64,000 nt of DNA, taken from assembly GCA_025350815.1 (NCBI GenBank), contig JANXXE010000113.1, positions 1 through 64,000 on the forward strand. The letters run 5' to 3'. The notes below the pieces were generated by a model, which saw only the letters and a program-made list of their open reading frames with translations, ran no database searches and had not been told where the DNA came from. The DNA comes from Myxococcales bacterium. GTDB taxonomy: Bacteria > Myxococcota_A > Polyangia > Fen-1088. A program made the translations under genes and the position numbers. Below are positions 55,383-64,000 of the stretch, piece by piece. The stretch's first letter is position 1. Each line of letters starts with the position of its first letter.

Positions 55383-58300
55383 CTACTGCTTGGCCGCTGT
55401 TATGGTGGCCGCGGGTGGCAACTCGACCGTGACGGCCGCAGGGGTCATCAGCGTCGACACGTAACCGGCCTCGGGCCGCGCCTCAGACGCTAGGGGATAT
55501 TCGGAGGGCTGCATCTGGTTCAGCTCGACCTCGCACATCCGTGACCATTCGTTGAACCAGGACTTCTCCGTCGCGGCCTTCAGACACAGCTCGTAGCCCT
55601 GAACGGCCTTGGTCTCAATCGGCTCGGCCTTGTCGACCAGGGCATCACAGAAGATTTCGCGCGGTCGGTTGCCCCACTCGTCCTGTTCCTTCAGATCCTT
55701 GGGGATCTCGGCTGTGTATAGCTGGTCGACAAAGTTCGCATAGACCTCGCCAATACGCGCCGACGCCGCGATGGTCCAGTGGGCGGCCTTGTATTCGAGG
55801 ACGCGATCGTAGACGCCCTTCTTGTCGGCGCTGGGACCGGCCAGCTTGAAAGCCAGCTTCTCCTTGTCGTCGAGGTACTTCTTGAACTTCTTCGTCGACT
55901 CCTCAAGCTTCTTCTTCTTGGCAGCCGCCTTCGCCTTGCTGTCGTAGGTCGTCGGCTTCTGAAAATCGAGGCCCTCGGGGAACTTCACCTTCAAGAATTC
56001 CTCGTAGCCGGCCTCACCCTCGTAAAACACCGCACCCGCCGCCGCGTACGTCGCAAGCGCAATACGCTGTTGCTGCTCCGCTGGGCTGGCGCCGGGAACC
56101 TTCTTCGCGCCCTCGCCGTTCGCCCATAGCTTCCGCACCGTCGCGAAGTGATCCTGCGCCTGCTTCGCGCCCGCCTTGTTGCGTTCGAATATCGTTATCT
56201 TGGAGCGCGTAGGCGGGCCGCACTGGGTGCGGATTTCCTTGATGCGCTTCTTGCGGTCCTTGATCTTCTTGTTGATGTCGTAAAGCACCTTCTGCCGGCC
56301 GCTGGCGGTCACGCGCTGGACGTCGATGCACGCGCCGTTGACGCCGTCCTTCGGACACGCCTTCTTCCAGGCCATCTCGCCCAGTTTGAAATGGGCCAGA
56401 ATCAACTTGTCGATGCCACCCTGCGTGCCCCAGCGTTTGATGTACTCATTCAGGTGGCGGGCCAGTTCGTCGTTCTTGTTCTGCTTTTCGTAGACGTCGC
56501 CCATCTGGAAAAACACGTCGGCGGCATCTCGGGGTTTGCGTGCCCCGTAGAACTTGATAAAGGCGTTCATGTCTTCGATCGCCTTGTCGAAATCCCCCAA
56601 ACCAATGCGAAACACGGTCGCGTTTCCCAGCGCCGTCTCGGCGTCCTTCTCGCCCGGGAACTTGGTCGCAAACAGCTCGTAGTACTCGGCCGCCCGCGTG
56701 TAGGACGCCAACTGGTGATAGCCGGACGCAATCTTGTACTGCGCCTTCAAGGCCAGCGGATCCTTCGGATGCGCCTTGATCAGTGACTCGCGGACACGGA
56801 TCGCCTGGCCGATCAGCCGTGCGTTCTGGTAGCACATCCCCGCGTCGTATAGACGCTCGGCGTGGCGGGGATCGTCGGGCAAGGAATCGGCTGCGGCCTC
56901 CATCGAACGGGCGCATTCCTTGAAGTTCTTCTCGGACTCGTAGCGCTTGGCCTCGATGACGTAGCTGTCGGTCTTGATCGTCACCATCTGTTTCTGGAAC
57001 TCGGGATCCTTCATCAGCTGAGGAATCTTCATGAACTTGTCAGCCAGCGCGACCACCTCTTTGGAACGGTGGGTGATGTTCAAAGAATCGAGCAACAGGT
57101 TGGCCGAATAGACCGCCAACTCATGGTCCGGATGGTGGTCGACCACATCCTGGAACAGCTTGATGGCCTCGTCGAAGTGGTTGTAGTCGTAATAGATCCG
57201 GGCCTTGCGGTACTTGATCGTCACCATCTCGGGCGAGTTCGGCACGTATTTAATGTACGTATCGAAGGCCCCGATCATCTTCTGCTGGTACTCGGGGATC
57301 TTCTGCGCCTTGAAGTCCTTTTCGTCGCGCTTCTTGTCATCCGGCCCCGCGCCGCTGTCGTCCAGGTTCAGGGCGTTTTTCCACGAAATGACCGCGGCAT
57401 AGGCCGCCTCCTTTAGCCACTTGGCCTTGGGATCGGGGTTCATCTGCACAACGCGCGTGTAGGCTTCGGCGGCTTCCTTCCACGCCTCGGTCTGGAACAG
57501 GACTTCCGCGTAATAGAAGGCCAACTCGTAGGCCTCCTTGTCGTGCGAGAAGTGATCCAGGTACTCCTTGTAGATGAACTTGACCAACTGGTACGTGTCC
57601 GGGTTCTTCGTCTTGGTCGCTTCCTTGTGCCAGATGAAGGCCAGTTCCTTGGTCGTGTCGCGGTAGGAAACCCGACATTCCTCCAGCACGTCTTTCTTCA
57701 CACCTTGCATCTTCGACACATGTTCGTAGGCCGCGCCCAGCGCCTGGATCTGTTGCACTTGGTCGCGCTTCGTCCCCTGCGACAAGGTGTTGCGCACGAC
57801 TTTGTTCTGCCATTCACAAATGCGCGGCGACGTTTCGTTCAGCGCCATCAGCTTGCGGTAGACCTTGGTGGAATCGGCGAACATTCCCTGTTCCCAATAA
57901 AGCTCCGCCAGCGCTTCCATCATCTTTGGGGCGAAATCACCGCCCCAGCGCAAGAAGAACTCCCACGCCTTGTCCGAATTGCCGACGCGGGCGTACGCCT
58001 TGACGATGTCCTTCTTCGCCTCGCGTTCAAGCGCCATGCGCTGCTGCTTGTTGCCGCCCTTGCCCTCTTGCGAGATGCGGACGACGCTGACGAAGATTTC
58101 AAGCGCCTTGGTGAAATTGCCCAGATTGATCCAGCACCAGCCCTTCTTGTAGACGGCGTAACCGTAGACATCGGACTTGGGGAATTGTTCGACCCGCTCG
58201 TAGAATTTCAGCGCGCTGTCCATCTCGCCCTTGGTGAAATAGAACTCGGCGAAGGACAGATACGCGTACGGAACGTACTTCGAGTTCGGGTAGTCCTTTA

Positions 58301-58910
58301 TCAGGCGGTGATAAAACTCGCGTGCTTGGTCAGTCTTCTTCACCGAATCCAGCATGTACGCCAGCTTGTACAGGACCTCGTCCATGCGTTCGTACTTCTT
58401 GAAGCGCGACGCCGCAACGTAGGACTCGACCGCCTTGAGCAGCCACTGGTTTTGCTGATCTTCGAACCCCTTCTGCTGCTTCTGAAGACCGGACTTGGCG
58501 CCGGGCGCGGCGTCGAAGATCTTTTGGTCGAGAGAACGCGCTCGAAAATTGAAAAATCGCTGTTTTTCGGCATATAGCTCGGCCAGACGGAAATGAAAAT
58601 CCGCCTTCTGGGGATCTTCGTCGCCGGTAATGCGAATCAACCGCTGCATCTGGTTGATCTGCTTGTCGTTCAGCTCCTGAATTTTGTCCTGACGACCCTC
58701 GACGAACTGGTCGATGGTCAGCACGGGACCCGAGGTCTTCTGGTCTTTGGGCGGCGCTGCCGGCTTCGTCAGGTTGGTTTGCGCCACCCCGGGGACCTCC
58801 GCCTCCTGCTTGCCGAACTTCTTCGCCGCCGCGGCGACTGCCAGCGTTGGCGACAGCGACGCCCCCATTGTCGCGACAAGCGACAATGCCAACATTCTTG
58901 TCGTGATCAT
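55383..58910 (-). CDS. gltD: GltD/AgmU-like large exported TPR protein
   Basis: 1175 residues from ATG 58910 with a signal peptide (about 1-27, ending AVAAAA). Long series of TPR units through most of the length (for instance LDSVKKTDQAREFYHRLIKD, YEYAEV-like YELAFYYAEVLFQTEAWKEA, ESAYQ-like YKIASGYHQLASYTRAAEYY), a Lys-rich helical section (about 960-1080) and a C-terminal globular part. Length, export signal and gene order match AgmU/GltD, a large periplasmic TPR scaffold, or NfsD of the sporulation paralogue. It is preceded by another TPR-like gene (54 bases) and followed 10 bases later by gltE. Confidence 0.65.
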   Translation of the reverse strand: MITTRMLALSLVATMGASLSPTLAVAAAAKKFGKQEAEVPGVAQTNLTKPAAPPKDQKTSGPVLTIDQFVEGRQDKIQELNDKQINQMQRLIRITGDEDPQKADFHFRLAELYAEKQRFFNFRARSLDQKIFDAAPGAKSGLQKQQKGFEDQQNQWLLKAVESYVAASRFKKYERMDEVLYKLAYMLDSVKKTDQAREFYHRLIKDYPNSKYVPYAYLSFAEFYFTKGEMDSALKFYERVEQFPKSDVYGYAVYKKGWCWINLGNFTKALEIFVSVVRISQEGKGGNKQQRMALEREAKKDIVKAYARVGNSDKAWEFFLRWGGDFAPKMMEALAELYWEQGMFADSTKVYRKLMALNETSPRICEWQNKVVRNTLSQGTKRDQVQQIQALGAAYEHVSKMQGVKKDVLEECRVSYRDTTKELAFIWHKEATKTKNPDTYQLVKFIYKEYLDHFSHDKEAYELAFYYAEVLFQTEAWKEAAEAYTRVVQMNPDPKAKWLKEAAYAAVISWKNALNLDDSGAGPDDKKRDEKDFKAQKIPEYQQKMIGAFDTYIKYVPNSPEMVTIKYRKARIYYDYNHFDEAIKLFQDVVDHHPDHELAVYSANLLLDSLNITHRSKEVVALADKFMKIPQLMKDPEFQKQMVTIKTDSYVIEAKRYESEKNFKECARSMEAAADSLPDDPRHAERLYDAGMCYQNARLIGQAIRVRESLIKAHPKDPLALKAQYKIASGYHQLASYTRAAEYYELFATKFPGEKDAETALGNATVFRIGLGDFDKAIEDMNAFIKFYGARKPRDAADVFFQMGDVYEKQNKNDELARHLNEYIKRWGTQGGIDKLILAHFKLGEMAWKKACPKDGVNGACIDVQRVTASGRQKVLYDINKKIKDRKKRIKEIRTQCGPPTRSKITIFERNKAGAKQAQDHFATVRKLWANGEGAKKVPGASPAEQQQRIALATYAAAGAVFYEGEAGYEEFLKVKFPEGLDFQKPTTYDSKAKAAAKKKKLEESTKKFKKYLDDKEKLAFKLAGPSADKKGVYDRVLEYKAAHWTIAASARIGEVYANFVDQLYTAEIPKDLKEQDEWGNRPREIFCDALVDKAEPIETKAVQGYELCLKAATEKSWFNEWSRMCEVELNQMQPSEYPLASEARPEAGYVSTLMTPAAVTVELPPAATITAAKQ

Positions 58911-58964
58911 GCTTGGATTCCTACCTTTGCGACGTTCATTCCGACGCCCCGGACCCGGCCCGCG

Positions 58965-60605
58965 CTATTGCGTGGGTCCAGCCGGTGCGCCTTCGGGCGC
59001 GCTCTTCTCGCATTTGTTGGTCAAACGGAATCGGTAATAACCAAGCTCGTCGCGCCAGTACTCGCCCGTGAAGGGCCAGAACTCGTGCTCATCATCGACC
59101 CGCACATTGCCGATTTCCTTGGACTTACCCGACCCTTGAATTTGCTGTTCCTGCACAATCTCCTGCTCCAGCGATCCCTTCTCACCCTGCAGAATTTCGT
59201 ACTCGATCTTGATCACGCGCTTCATCAGTTGCGCCATCTCGCTCAACAACCGCGACACGCGCTGGCGGGCCAGCTCGCCGGCCTCGTTGACGACCAGCGA
59301 GCGCTGCAGGGTCACGTCAGTGTAGACGGCGTTCGCCACCGCGGTCGACTTCCAGGCAACGTCGGCCCGTTCGTGCTGAGCCAGCTCGCGGTCGAGTTCC
59401 TTCACGTAGTCAAACCGTTTGGCCAAGCTGCGATCGGAAATGACCGCCCTGATGGCGCGCTCGGTGGCGCCCGGCAAACCCGACTCGCCCGTGCGGATTT
59501 TTGCCGCCAGCTCAAAGAAGGCGTCGTTCGCGGCGGTACCGTCGTGGACCCGCTTGAGCTCCTGCGCCAGTGGCAGCACGCTGTCGTTGAACTCGGCGAC
59601 GGCCTCATTGGCGCGGTCATAAAGACAGTTGTAGAAGTAGATGGTGGCCTTCACCGTCATCGCCTCGGCGACGGACTCGGGCTTGATGAAGTTCTCGAAG
59701 AACGGCGCCTGCAACGTGTGGATGTTGCCGAGGGCCTTTGAGTAGCCGGCCTGCTTCAGCATGAAGTTCGCCCAGGACGCCTCGAACAGGCTGTTCGGCC
59801 AATCATAGGAATCAGTCGACACACGGTCGAAGTACTTCACCGCCAAGTCGAACTGTCCCGTGGAGTAGAAGGTGCGAGCCAGCGACAGGTTTGCCAGATC
59901 CTCGAATGGTTTGGCTTTCGGATCCTTGGTTTCGGCGGCGGCCCGCAGGACCTCTTTGAAGGCCTCGACGGCCGGCTTGGCCTGGTACTCGCGCACGTGC
60001 GTGGCGCCCTCGAACAGTTTCGCTTGCACGTAAAATTCGCTACTGGGCGGGACCGCATTGAACAGGGTCACAGCCTCTTTGAACTTGCTCTTGTTGTAAT
60101 TGTACTTGCCCAGAAGGAAATACAGCTCGTTGCGTACGCTTTCCATGGCCGGCTGGTCCAGCTCGGATCGATCGTACTTGCCGATCTTCTCAAGAATGCC
60201 TGCGGAATCAGGGACCTCGCGGGACAGGGATGCCAGCCACTTCAGGGTCTCGTTGTAATGGGCATGGGCGGCCCCCTTCTGCACGATGCGGTCGAAAAAC
60301 GTGATGGACGCGGCATAAAACCGCAGCTTGTACAGCGTCTTGCCCATCATGAATTCGGCCTTCTGCTTGTTGGCCACGCTGTCGCCCGATTCGCCTTCCA
60401 CGACTTTGAAAAGCTCGATCGACGCCGAATAGTACTCCTCGGTGTCGTAGAGCTTCGTCGCCCTGTCCAACGCCGGGGACGCCTGGTCGACCGGCGCGGT
60501 GACCTTGGGCTTCTTCTTCTGCGCCTGCGCCATCGCAGGCGGCGCGATGGCCAGCATCAAGCAGGAGATGACTACAAGCAGCGCGGCGTCTCGATCACGG
60601 CTCAT
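58965..60605 (-). CDS. TPR-like exported protein heading the gliding-type cluster
   Basis: 546 residues from ATG 60605; the open frame to 60752 is left out because the signal peptide begins here (MSRDRDAALLVVISCLMLAI, ending PPAMAQA). Helical repeats at about 40-330 resemble TPR (YSASIELFKVVEG, ASITFFDRIVQKG, LARTFYSTGQFDLAVKYFDR), followed by a long coiled-coil region (about 400-480, QRVSRLLSEMAQLMKRVIKI) and a globular end with EFWPFTGEYWRDELGYYRF. Probably periplasmic. First gene of the operon by position; no family name is recognised. Confidence 0.75.
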   Translation of the reverse strand: MSRDRDAALLVVISCLMLAIAPPAMAQAQKKKPKVTAPVDQASPALDRATKLYDTEEYYSASIELFKVVEGESGDSVANKQKAEFMMGKTLYKLRFYAASITFFDRIVQKGAAHAHYNETLKWLASLSREVPDSAGILEKIGKYDRSELDQPAMESVRNELYFLLGKYNYNKSKFKEAVTLFNAVPPSSEFYVQAKLFEGATHVREYQAKPAVEAFKEVLRAAAETKDPKAKPFEDLANLSLARTFYSTGQFDLAVKYFDRVSTDSYDWPNSLFEASWANFMLKQAGYSKALGNIHTLQAPFFENFIKPESVAEAMTVKATIYFYNCLYDRANEAVAEFNDSVLPLAQELKRVHDGTAANDAFFELAAKIRTGESGLPGATERAIRAVISDRSLAKRFDYVKELDRELAQHERADVAWKSTAVANAVYTDVTLQRSLVVNEAGELARQRVSRLLSEMAQLMKRVIKIEYEILQGEKGSLEQEIVQEQQIQGSGKSKEIGNVRVDDEHEFWPFTGEYWRDELGYYRFRLTNKCEKSAPEGAPAGPTQ

Positions 60606-60903
60606 GTCCAGACCTCTGTTGGGTGGCGCCTTCTCGACCAAGAAGACAGAAAAGAAGACAGGAAATGACGACGACTTTGAAGCTAAGTTCTCGGCCCGCG
60701 AGCGGTTTGCTGCCGTCCCCCCCCAAACCCACGCCCTGGCTGCCGCAAACAAAAATAATTTCCATAACTTAGGATGCCCAGCCGGGAGTCGTCCGTCGGG
60801 GAGGGATCACGGAAACCGAGCCATCGTATGCAGGGAGATCTGGGCTGTCAAGGCATAAGGCGCCTCATGTCACCCCGGGCCATGGTATATTTAACTATCT
60901 GTT

Positions 60904-60927
60904 TTTACACGAAAATTTACACGAAAA
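60904..60927. repeat. Perfect 12-bp direct repeat, operator-like
   Basis: TTTACACGAAAA is present twice head to tail within an AT-rich island in the divergent region. The two copies are 12 bases apart centre to centre, close to one helical turn, as expected for tandem binding of a regulator. The protein is unknown. Confidence 0.55.
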
Positions 60928-60993
60928 CATTGTCGACACAGCGCGCTGACGCCTTGTCTCCGCGGGGCCAAATTGGGAGCCAGTGATTCGTTG

Positions 60994-61021
60994 TTGACAC
61001 CCAAGAGGTGGCCGATAAGAT
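60994..61021 (+). promoter_or_regulatory. Candidate promoter for the Cys-rich lipoprotein
   Basis: TTGACA (60994-60999), 16-base spacer, TAAGAT (61016-61021): a good vegetative-sigma match about 30 bases upstream of the ATG at 61053, which has GGAGGAG ahead of it. Confidence 0.55.
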
Positions 61022-61052
61022 GACGCCTCCTTTGCGGACGGGAGGAGCCCAG

Positions 61053-61559
61053 ATGATCCCGAATTCGTGTGTCATCCGCCACAGGCGGCAGTCTTTTATT
61101 GATGGACAGTCGCGCTTTCTGGCGACCGCCGCACTGTTTCTAATCGGTCTTCTGGGTACCGGCTGCGAAGACAAGGCCATCGGCCGCGTCTGCGACGTGC
61201 AGGCAGACGGGGGCGCCTTGCAGGCAATGTTCAACGGCCAGGCCCTCGAGTGCCCGAGCCGTATCTGCCTGCGACCCTCGAAGGACAACACAGTCGCCAA
61301 ATCCGTCACTACGACTGCCCTGTGTTCGGCCGAGTGTTCGAAGGACAGTGACTGCGACGGCGAAACGCGCAACGGCAACGTCGGCAGCGACCGCCGCTGC
61401 ACCTCGGGCTTTGTCTGCGGCGTGGCCTTTGAGGTCGGCCCCCTTTGCTGCAAGAAGCTGTGCATCTGCAAGGATTTCATCAACATCCCCACGGGTGGTC
61501 TACAGCGCCCGGCGTCTTGCGATCCCGCCAAGTCCCAGGGCCAGTGTTCGAACATCTGA
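61053..61559 (+). CDS. Cysteine-rich lipoprotein
   Basis: 168 residues from ATG 61053 (GGAGGAG upstream); the frame also opens at 61008. A long signal region ends FLIGLLGTGC, a clear lipobox. The mature protein has about 15 cysteines in pairs (CPSRICLRP, CSAECSKDSDCDGETRNGNV, CCKKLCICKDF), suggesting disulfide knots at the cell surface. No family recognised. The UPF0102 gene follows in 7 bases and is likely in the same transcript. Confidence 0.7.
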   Translation: MIPNSCVIRHRRQSFIDGQSRFLATAALFLIGLLGTGCEDKAIGRVCDVQADGGALQAMFNGQALECPSRICLRPSKDNTVAKSVTTTALCSAECSKDSDCDGETRNGNVGSDRRCTSGFVCGVAFEVGPLCCKKLCICKDFINIPTGGLQRPASCDPAKSQGQCSNI

Positions 61560-61566
61560 TCGCGGC

Positions 61567-61941
61567 TTGACCGACCGCCGTTCGGCGACTGGCACCCGGG
61601 CCGAGCAGGTCGCGGTGCAACACCTGGAGGATCGGGGTCTGCGCGTCATCACGCGCAACTGGCGCCGTCCGGAAGGCGAGTTGGACGTCATCGCCGAGCA
61701 CGACGGCGCCTGCGTATTCGTGGAGGTGCGGTCGCGAACGGGTTCCGAGCGCGGCCACCCGCTGGAAACGGTGAACCAGCGGAAGCAGGCCCAAATCATC
61801 CGCACAGCCAGGTTGTACCTGGATGCCACACCGGGATCCTGGTCAGCCTACCGCTTCGACGTCGTGGGCGTCGTCTTCACGTCGACAGGCGACGTCCTGG
61901 AATGCGTCCACATCGAGGACGCGTTCCAGGTGGGCGGCTGA
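61567..61941 (+). CDS. UPF0102 (YraN) family protein
   Basis: 124 residues from TTG 61567; no ATG or GTG precedes it in frame outside the lipoprotein gene. The start GTRAEQVAVQHLEDRGLRVI and the nuclease-like core GELDVIAEHDGACVFVEVRSR (an E-x-D...E-V-(K/R) pattern of the restriction-endonuclease-like fold) are diagnostic. The biochemical role is not settled. In many bacteria it lies beside rplS and rnhB; here it faces rplS from the opposite direction. Confidence 0.85.
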   Translation: MTDRRSATGTRAEQVAVQHLEDRGLRVITRNWRRPEGELDVIAEHDGACVFVEVRSRTGSERGHPLETVNQRKQAQIIRTARLYLDATPGSWSAYRFDVVGVVFTSTGDVLECVHIEDAFQVGG

Positions 61942-61961
61942 ACGCGCGGGCGCGGCCCGGG

Positions 61962-62375
61962 CTAGGTCGCGACTGCAGCGGGCGCGGCCACGGCGTCGGG
62001 CTGGGTGGCGCCAGCATCGACGATGGTCTTCTGACCCTTGATGCGGGCGGCGCGGCCCTTGAGGTCGCGCAGGTAGTTCAGGCGCGAGCGACGGACCCGC
62101 CCCTTTTGGACGATTTCGATCTTCTCGATGCGGCTGGTGTGCAGCGGGAAGATACGTTCCACCCCAACGCCGTAGGAGATCTTGCGAACCGTGAACGTCG
62201 CGCGGGCACCGCCTCGGTGCTGGCCGATGACGACACCCTCGAAGATCTGGACGCGCTCTTTGTCGCCTTCCTTGATCAGGGTGTGAACGCGGACGCTGTC
62301 ACCAGAGCGAAACTCAGGGATGTTGTCGCGACGAAATGACTTCTCGATGTCTCGAATAACAGGGTTCTGGCTCAT
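61962..62375 (-). CDS. rplS: 50S ribosomal protein L19
   Basis: 137 residues from ATG 62375. Core [38 protein letters not shown] and [20 protein letters not shown] are typical of L19, a bridge between ribosomal subunits. An Ala/Pro-rich tail of about 18 residues (from [11 protein letters not shown]) exceeds the usual 115-residue length. It closes the khpA-rimM-trmD-rplS operon, 63 bases after trmD. Confidence 0.97.
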   Translation of the reverse strand: MSQNPVIRDIEKSFRRDNIPEFRSGDSVRVHTLIKEGDKERVQIFEGVVIGQHRGGARATFTVRKISYGVGVERIFPLHTSRIEKIEIVQKGRVRRSRLNYLRDLKGRAARIKGQKTIVDAGATQPDAVAAPAAVAT

Positions 62376-62438
62376 GGTCCGCTCCGGACGGGTATAACTA
62401 CGTTGAACCTCGGCGGCAGTCAACTCCGAGGGTCGTGT

Positions 62439-63203
62439 TCATCCGCTTTTTCCGCCGCCGGGTACCGATTTTCCCTTGAACAGTCGGCTCTCGACCTCGG
62501 TGACGGGGTGCGCGACCAGCAGATCAGGCCGCCGTTCGTGGGTTCGGCGCAACGCCTCCTGCCGACGCCACCGTTCAATCTCGGCGTGGTCGCCCGACAG
62601 CAGAACGGGCGGCACGGGCAGGCCCCGAAATGCGGGCGGCCGTGTGAACTGCGGGTATTCGAGGCGGCCTGACGAAAACGACTCGTCCTCGATCGACTCG
62701 CTTTGGCCAACGACCCCGGGTACCAGGCGCGTCACGACCTCGATGACGACCGCCGCCGCAACCTCGCCGCCGGAAAGAACATAGTCACCGATGCTGAGAA
62801 TTTCGTCCGCGTACAGGGACGCGACCCTTTCATCCACGCCCTCATAGCGTCCGCAAATCAACATCAGACGCTGGCGCGTGGCCAGTTCCGCCGCCTTGGC
62901 CTGACGCAAGGGCAGTCCCTGGGGCGACAGCAAGATGCGATGGGCGCGACCGCGCTGGGTCTCCACGTGGTCGATAGCCGCCGCCAGGGGCTCGACCCGC
63001 AAGATCATCCCGGGGCCACCGCCGTAGGGCGTGTCGTCCACCGAGCGATGCTTGCCCAGGCCAAAATCGCGGGGATTCGTGCGGTCGACCCGGACGATTC
63101 CGCTAGCAATCGCCTTGCCCAGCAAGCTGGCCGCCAGGAAGGAATCGAACAGCTCGGGGAACAGCGTCACGATCTCGACGTGCAGGCCCGTCGGTTCACT
63201 CAT
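62439..63203 (-). CDS. trmD: tRNA (guanine-N1)-methyltransferase
   Basis: 254 residues from ATG 63203 (overlaps rimM end by 8 bases); upstream frame to 63437 is the shadow of rimM. SPOUT-fold trefoil knot: [12 protein letters not shown] at the start, [30 protein letters not shown] and [13 protein letters not shown] for SAM binding. Methylates G37 of tRNAs with G36, guarding against +1 frameshifts. Ends with a Lys/Gly tail. Confidence 0.97.
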   Translation of the reverse strand: MSEPTGLHVEIVTLFPELFDSFLAASLLGKAIASGIVRVDRTNPRDFGLGKHRSVDDTPYGGGPGMILRVEPLAAAIDHVETQRGRAHRILLSPQGLPLRQAKAAELATRQRLMLICGRYEGVDERVASLYADEILSIGDYVLSGGEVAAAVVIEVVTRLVPGVVGQSESIEDESFSSGRLEYPQFTRPPAFRGLPVPPVLLSGDHAEIERWRRQEALRRTHERRPDLLVAHPVTEVESRLFKGKSVPGGGKSG

Positions 63204-63711
63204 GGGTGTCCACCAGCAGGTACCCGGCGCCGAGATCGACCTGCCGGATAAAATCCGGGACCACGGGAACCAGGATTTCAGCCCCCCCCGCGTCCTTGAC
63301 GGTGAGAATGTCGTGAGCACCGTTGAAAAAGGCCTCGGCCACCACGCCACGGTCGCGGCCCTCGACGTCCGTGACCCGGAGGCCCAGGAGATCTTCGACG
63401 TAGCACTCGCCCGAGGCCAGCGGGGGCAGGCTGGCACGCGGCACGTGAAGGTGCCGATGGGTCAGCAGGGCCGCCTGTTCGCGCGTTTCCACCCCGACAA
63501 AGCGCACCAGCAGATCGTTGCCCGCACGCCGGGCACCACGAAGAGTGGCCGGCGCGCGGCGGCTGTCCTCATCGGTCAGTACGACCTGCACCGGAAAGGC
63601 AACCCGCTCAAGCAAACGCCCTTGCGGGTTATAGAGCCTCAACGCCAAGTCGCCACGCAGACCATGAGGCTTGCCCAGCACCCCAAGCGACAGCGTGTGG
63701 GCGTCGGTCAC
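63196..63711 (-). CDS. rimM: Ribosome maturation factor RimM
   Basis: 171 residues from GTG 63711. The N-terminal domain begins [16 protein letters not shown] and the C-terminal PRC barrel includes [20 protein letters not shown] and [20 protein letters not shown]. RimM binds S19 and helps 16S rRNA folding in the 30S head. Overlaps trmD by 8 bases. Confidence 0.95.
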   Translation of the reverse strand: MTDAHTLSLGVLGKPHGLRGDLALRLYNPQGRLLERVAFPVQVVLTDEDSRRAPATLRGARRAGNDLLVRFVGVETREQAALLTHRHLHVPRASLPPLASGECYVEDLLGLRVTDVEGRDRGVVAEAFFNGAHDILTVKDAGGAEILVPVVPDFIRQVDLGAGYLLVDTHE

Positions 63712-63725
63712 GGCGACCCCCGAGA

Positions 63726-63947
63726 CTATTCGAGGATCTCGAGAATGACCCGGCGACGAGTCTTGGCAGACGCGGCCGACAGCACGGTCCGCAACGCCTT
63801 GGCGGTTCGTCCCTGGCGGCCAATCACGCGGCCGAGATCAGATTCAGCCACCTTCAACTCGAAAACCAGGGCGTCTGATTCCTCGATCTCCTCGACCTCG
63901 ACCTGATCCGGGTGTTCGACCAGCGAGCGCGCCAGAAACAGCACCAA
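63726..63947 (-). CDS. khpA: KH-domain RNA-binding protein KhpA
   Basis: 73 residues from TTG 63947 (GTG 63944 next). A single KH domain with the GxxG loop in LGRVIGRQGRTAKALRTVLS, preceded by a short acidic N-terminus (EEIEESDALVFELKV). KhpA, usually encoded between rpsP and rimM, binds RNA with KhpB and influences growth and division in other bacteria. The upstream rpsP is presumably just outside the window. The gap to rimM is 14 bases. Confidence 0.9.
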   Translation of the reverse strand: MVLFLARSLVEHPDQVEVEEIEESDALVFELKVAESDLGRVIGRQGRTAKALRTVLSAASAKTRRRVILEILE

Positions 63948-64000
63948 CTCACGCAGGGGCGGCGCGTTCAGGTCTCCAGCCAGGGGAGAGTCGGAACCCT

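Larger units (their letters stand above)
60606..61052. other. Divergent intergenic region upstream of the gliding-type cluster
   Basis: No gene is seen. The stretch contains a C-run near 60718, AT-rich DNA at 60752-60772 and 60891-60930, and a direct repeat and promoter listed separately. The minus-strand operon start is at 60605 and the plus-strand lipoprotein start at 61053, so it carries the promoters of both. Confidence 0.7.

Noticed and set aside
60752-60772. Sigma-54 promoter for the gliding-type cluster
   Set aside because: On the minus strand the GG and GC elements are too far apart to fit the -24/-12 spacing.
60776-60845. Possible structured RNA or riboswitch (GCCCAG/CTGGGC pair)
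   Set aside because: Only a 6-bp closing pair over a 58-base loop; no known riboswitch core could be recognised, and it lies upstream of the better promoter.

Overview
High-GC chromosomal window whose gene content points to a myxobacterium or close relative (Myxococcota/Deltaproteobacteria). The main evidence is a long minus-strand cluster (about 37.7-60.6 kb) that resembles the Myxococcus adventurous-gliding (Glt) or sporulation (Nfs) envelope machinery. Supporting signs are AgmX/PglI-type C-terminal domains, many lipoproteins, a cysteine-repeat lipoprotein and a type III polyketide synthase operon. Nothing here could be compared with a database, so names rest on motifs and gene order.

Layout. 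1-3.6 kb: minus-strand type I restriction-modification locus (small HTH protein, hsdM, hsdS, and a rhuM-like gene cut by the window edge), its genes linked by overlapping stop/start codons; hsdR is not in the window. 3.8-14.5 kb: accessory metabolism (DUF1080-ThuA protein, metallophosphoesterase lipoprotein, a YeiH-type exporter fused to a cysteine-dioxygenase-like cupin, a D-aminoacylase-type amidohydrolase divergent from an MFS carrier), then clpS-clpA and a lipoprotein. 14.5-23.6 kb: an unrecognised 869-residue envelope protein, a cysteine-repeat lipoprotein with a TTG start, an Xaa-Pro peptidase plus DUF3943 gene, and a three-gene ABC exporter operon. 23.6-26.8 kb: leuS, tRNA-Thr(CGU), pal.

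26.9-30.7 kb: type III PKS, ICMT-like methyltransferase and FAD oxidoreductase, translationally coupled, facing a MenA/UbiA-type prenyltransferase; together a likely phenolic-lipid or quinone pathway. 30.8-37.7 kb: a small membrane protein, a proline-rich lipoprotein with a TonB-like tail, a Vps62-like secreted protein, a ROK sugar kinase, a second ABC exporter (ATPase plus two permeases) and an aldo/keto reductase.

37.7-60.6 kb, all minus strand in transcription order: a 546-residue TPR-like exported protein, GltD/AgmU-like, GltE/AglT-like lipoprotein, GltF-like, GltG-like FHA/TonB protein, a TPR lipoprotein, the 3488-residue AgmK/GltI-like TPR giant, an RNase Y-like protein and a small membrane protein. 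61.0-64.0 kb: a Cys-rich lipoprotein and a UPF0102 gene facing the khpA-rimM-trmD-rplS translation operon.

Most interesting points: a pseudo-M48-protease-like C-terminus on the TPR giant, the sulfur exporter-dioxygenase fusion, the PKS/prenyltransferase locus, RNase Y with no recognisable KH GxxG motif joined to the motility-type operon, and a Gly-rich repeat insertion between the two ClpA ATPase modules.
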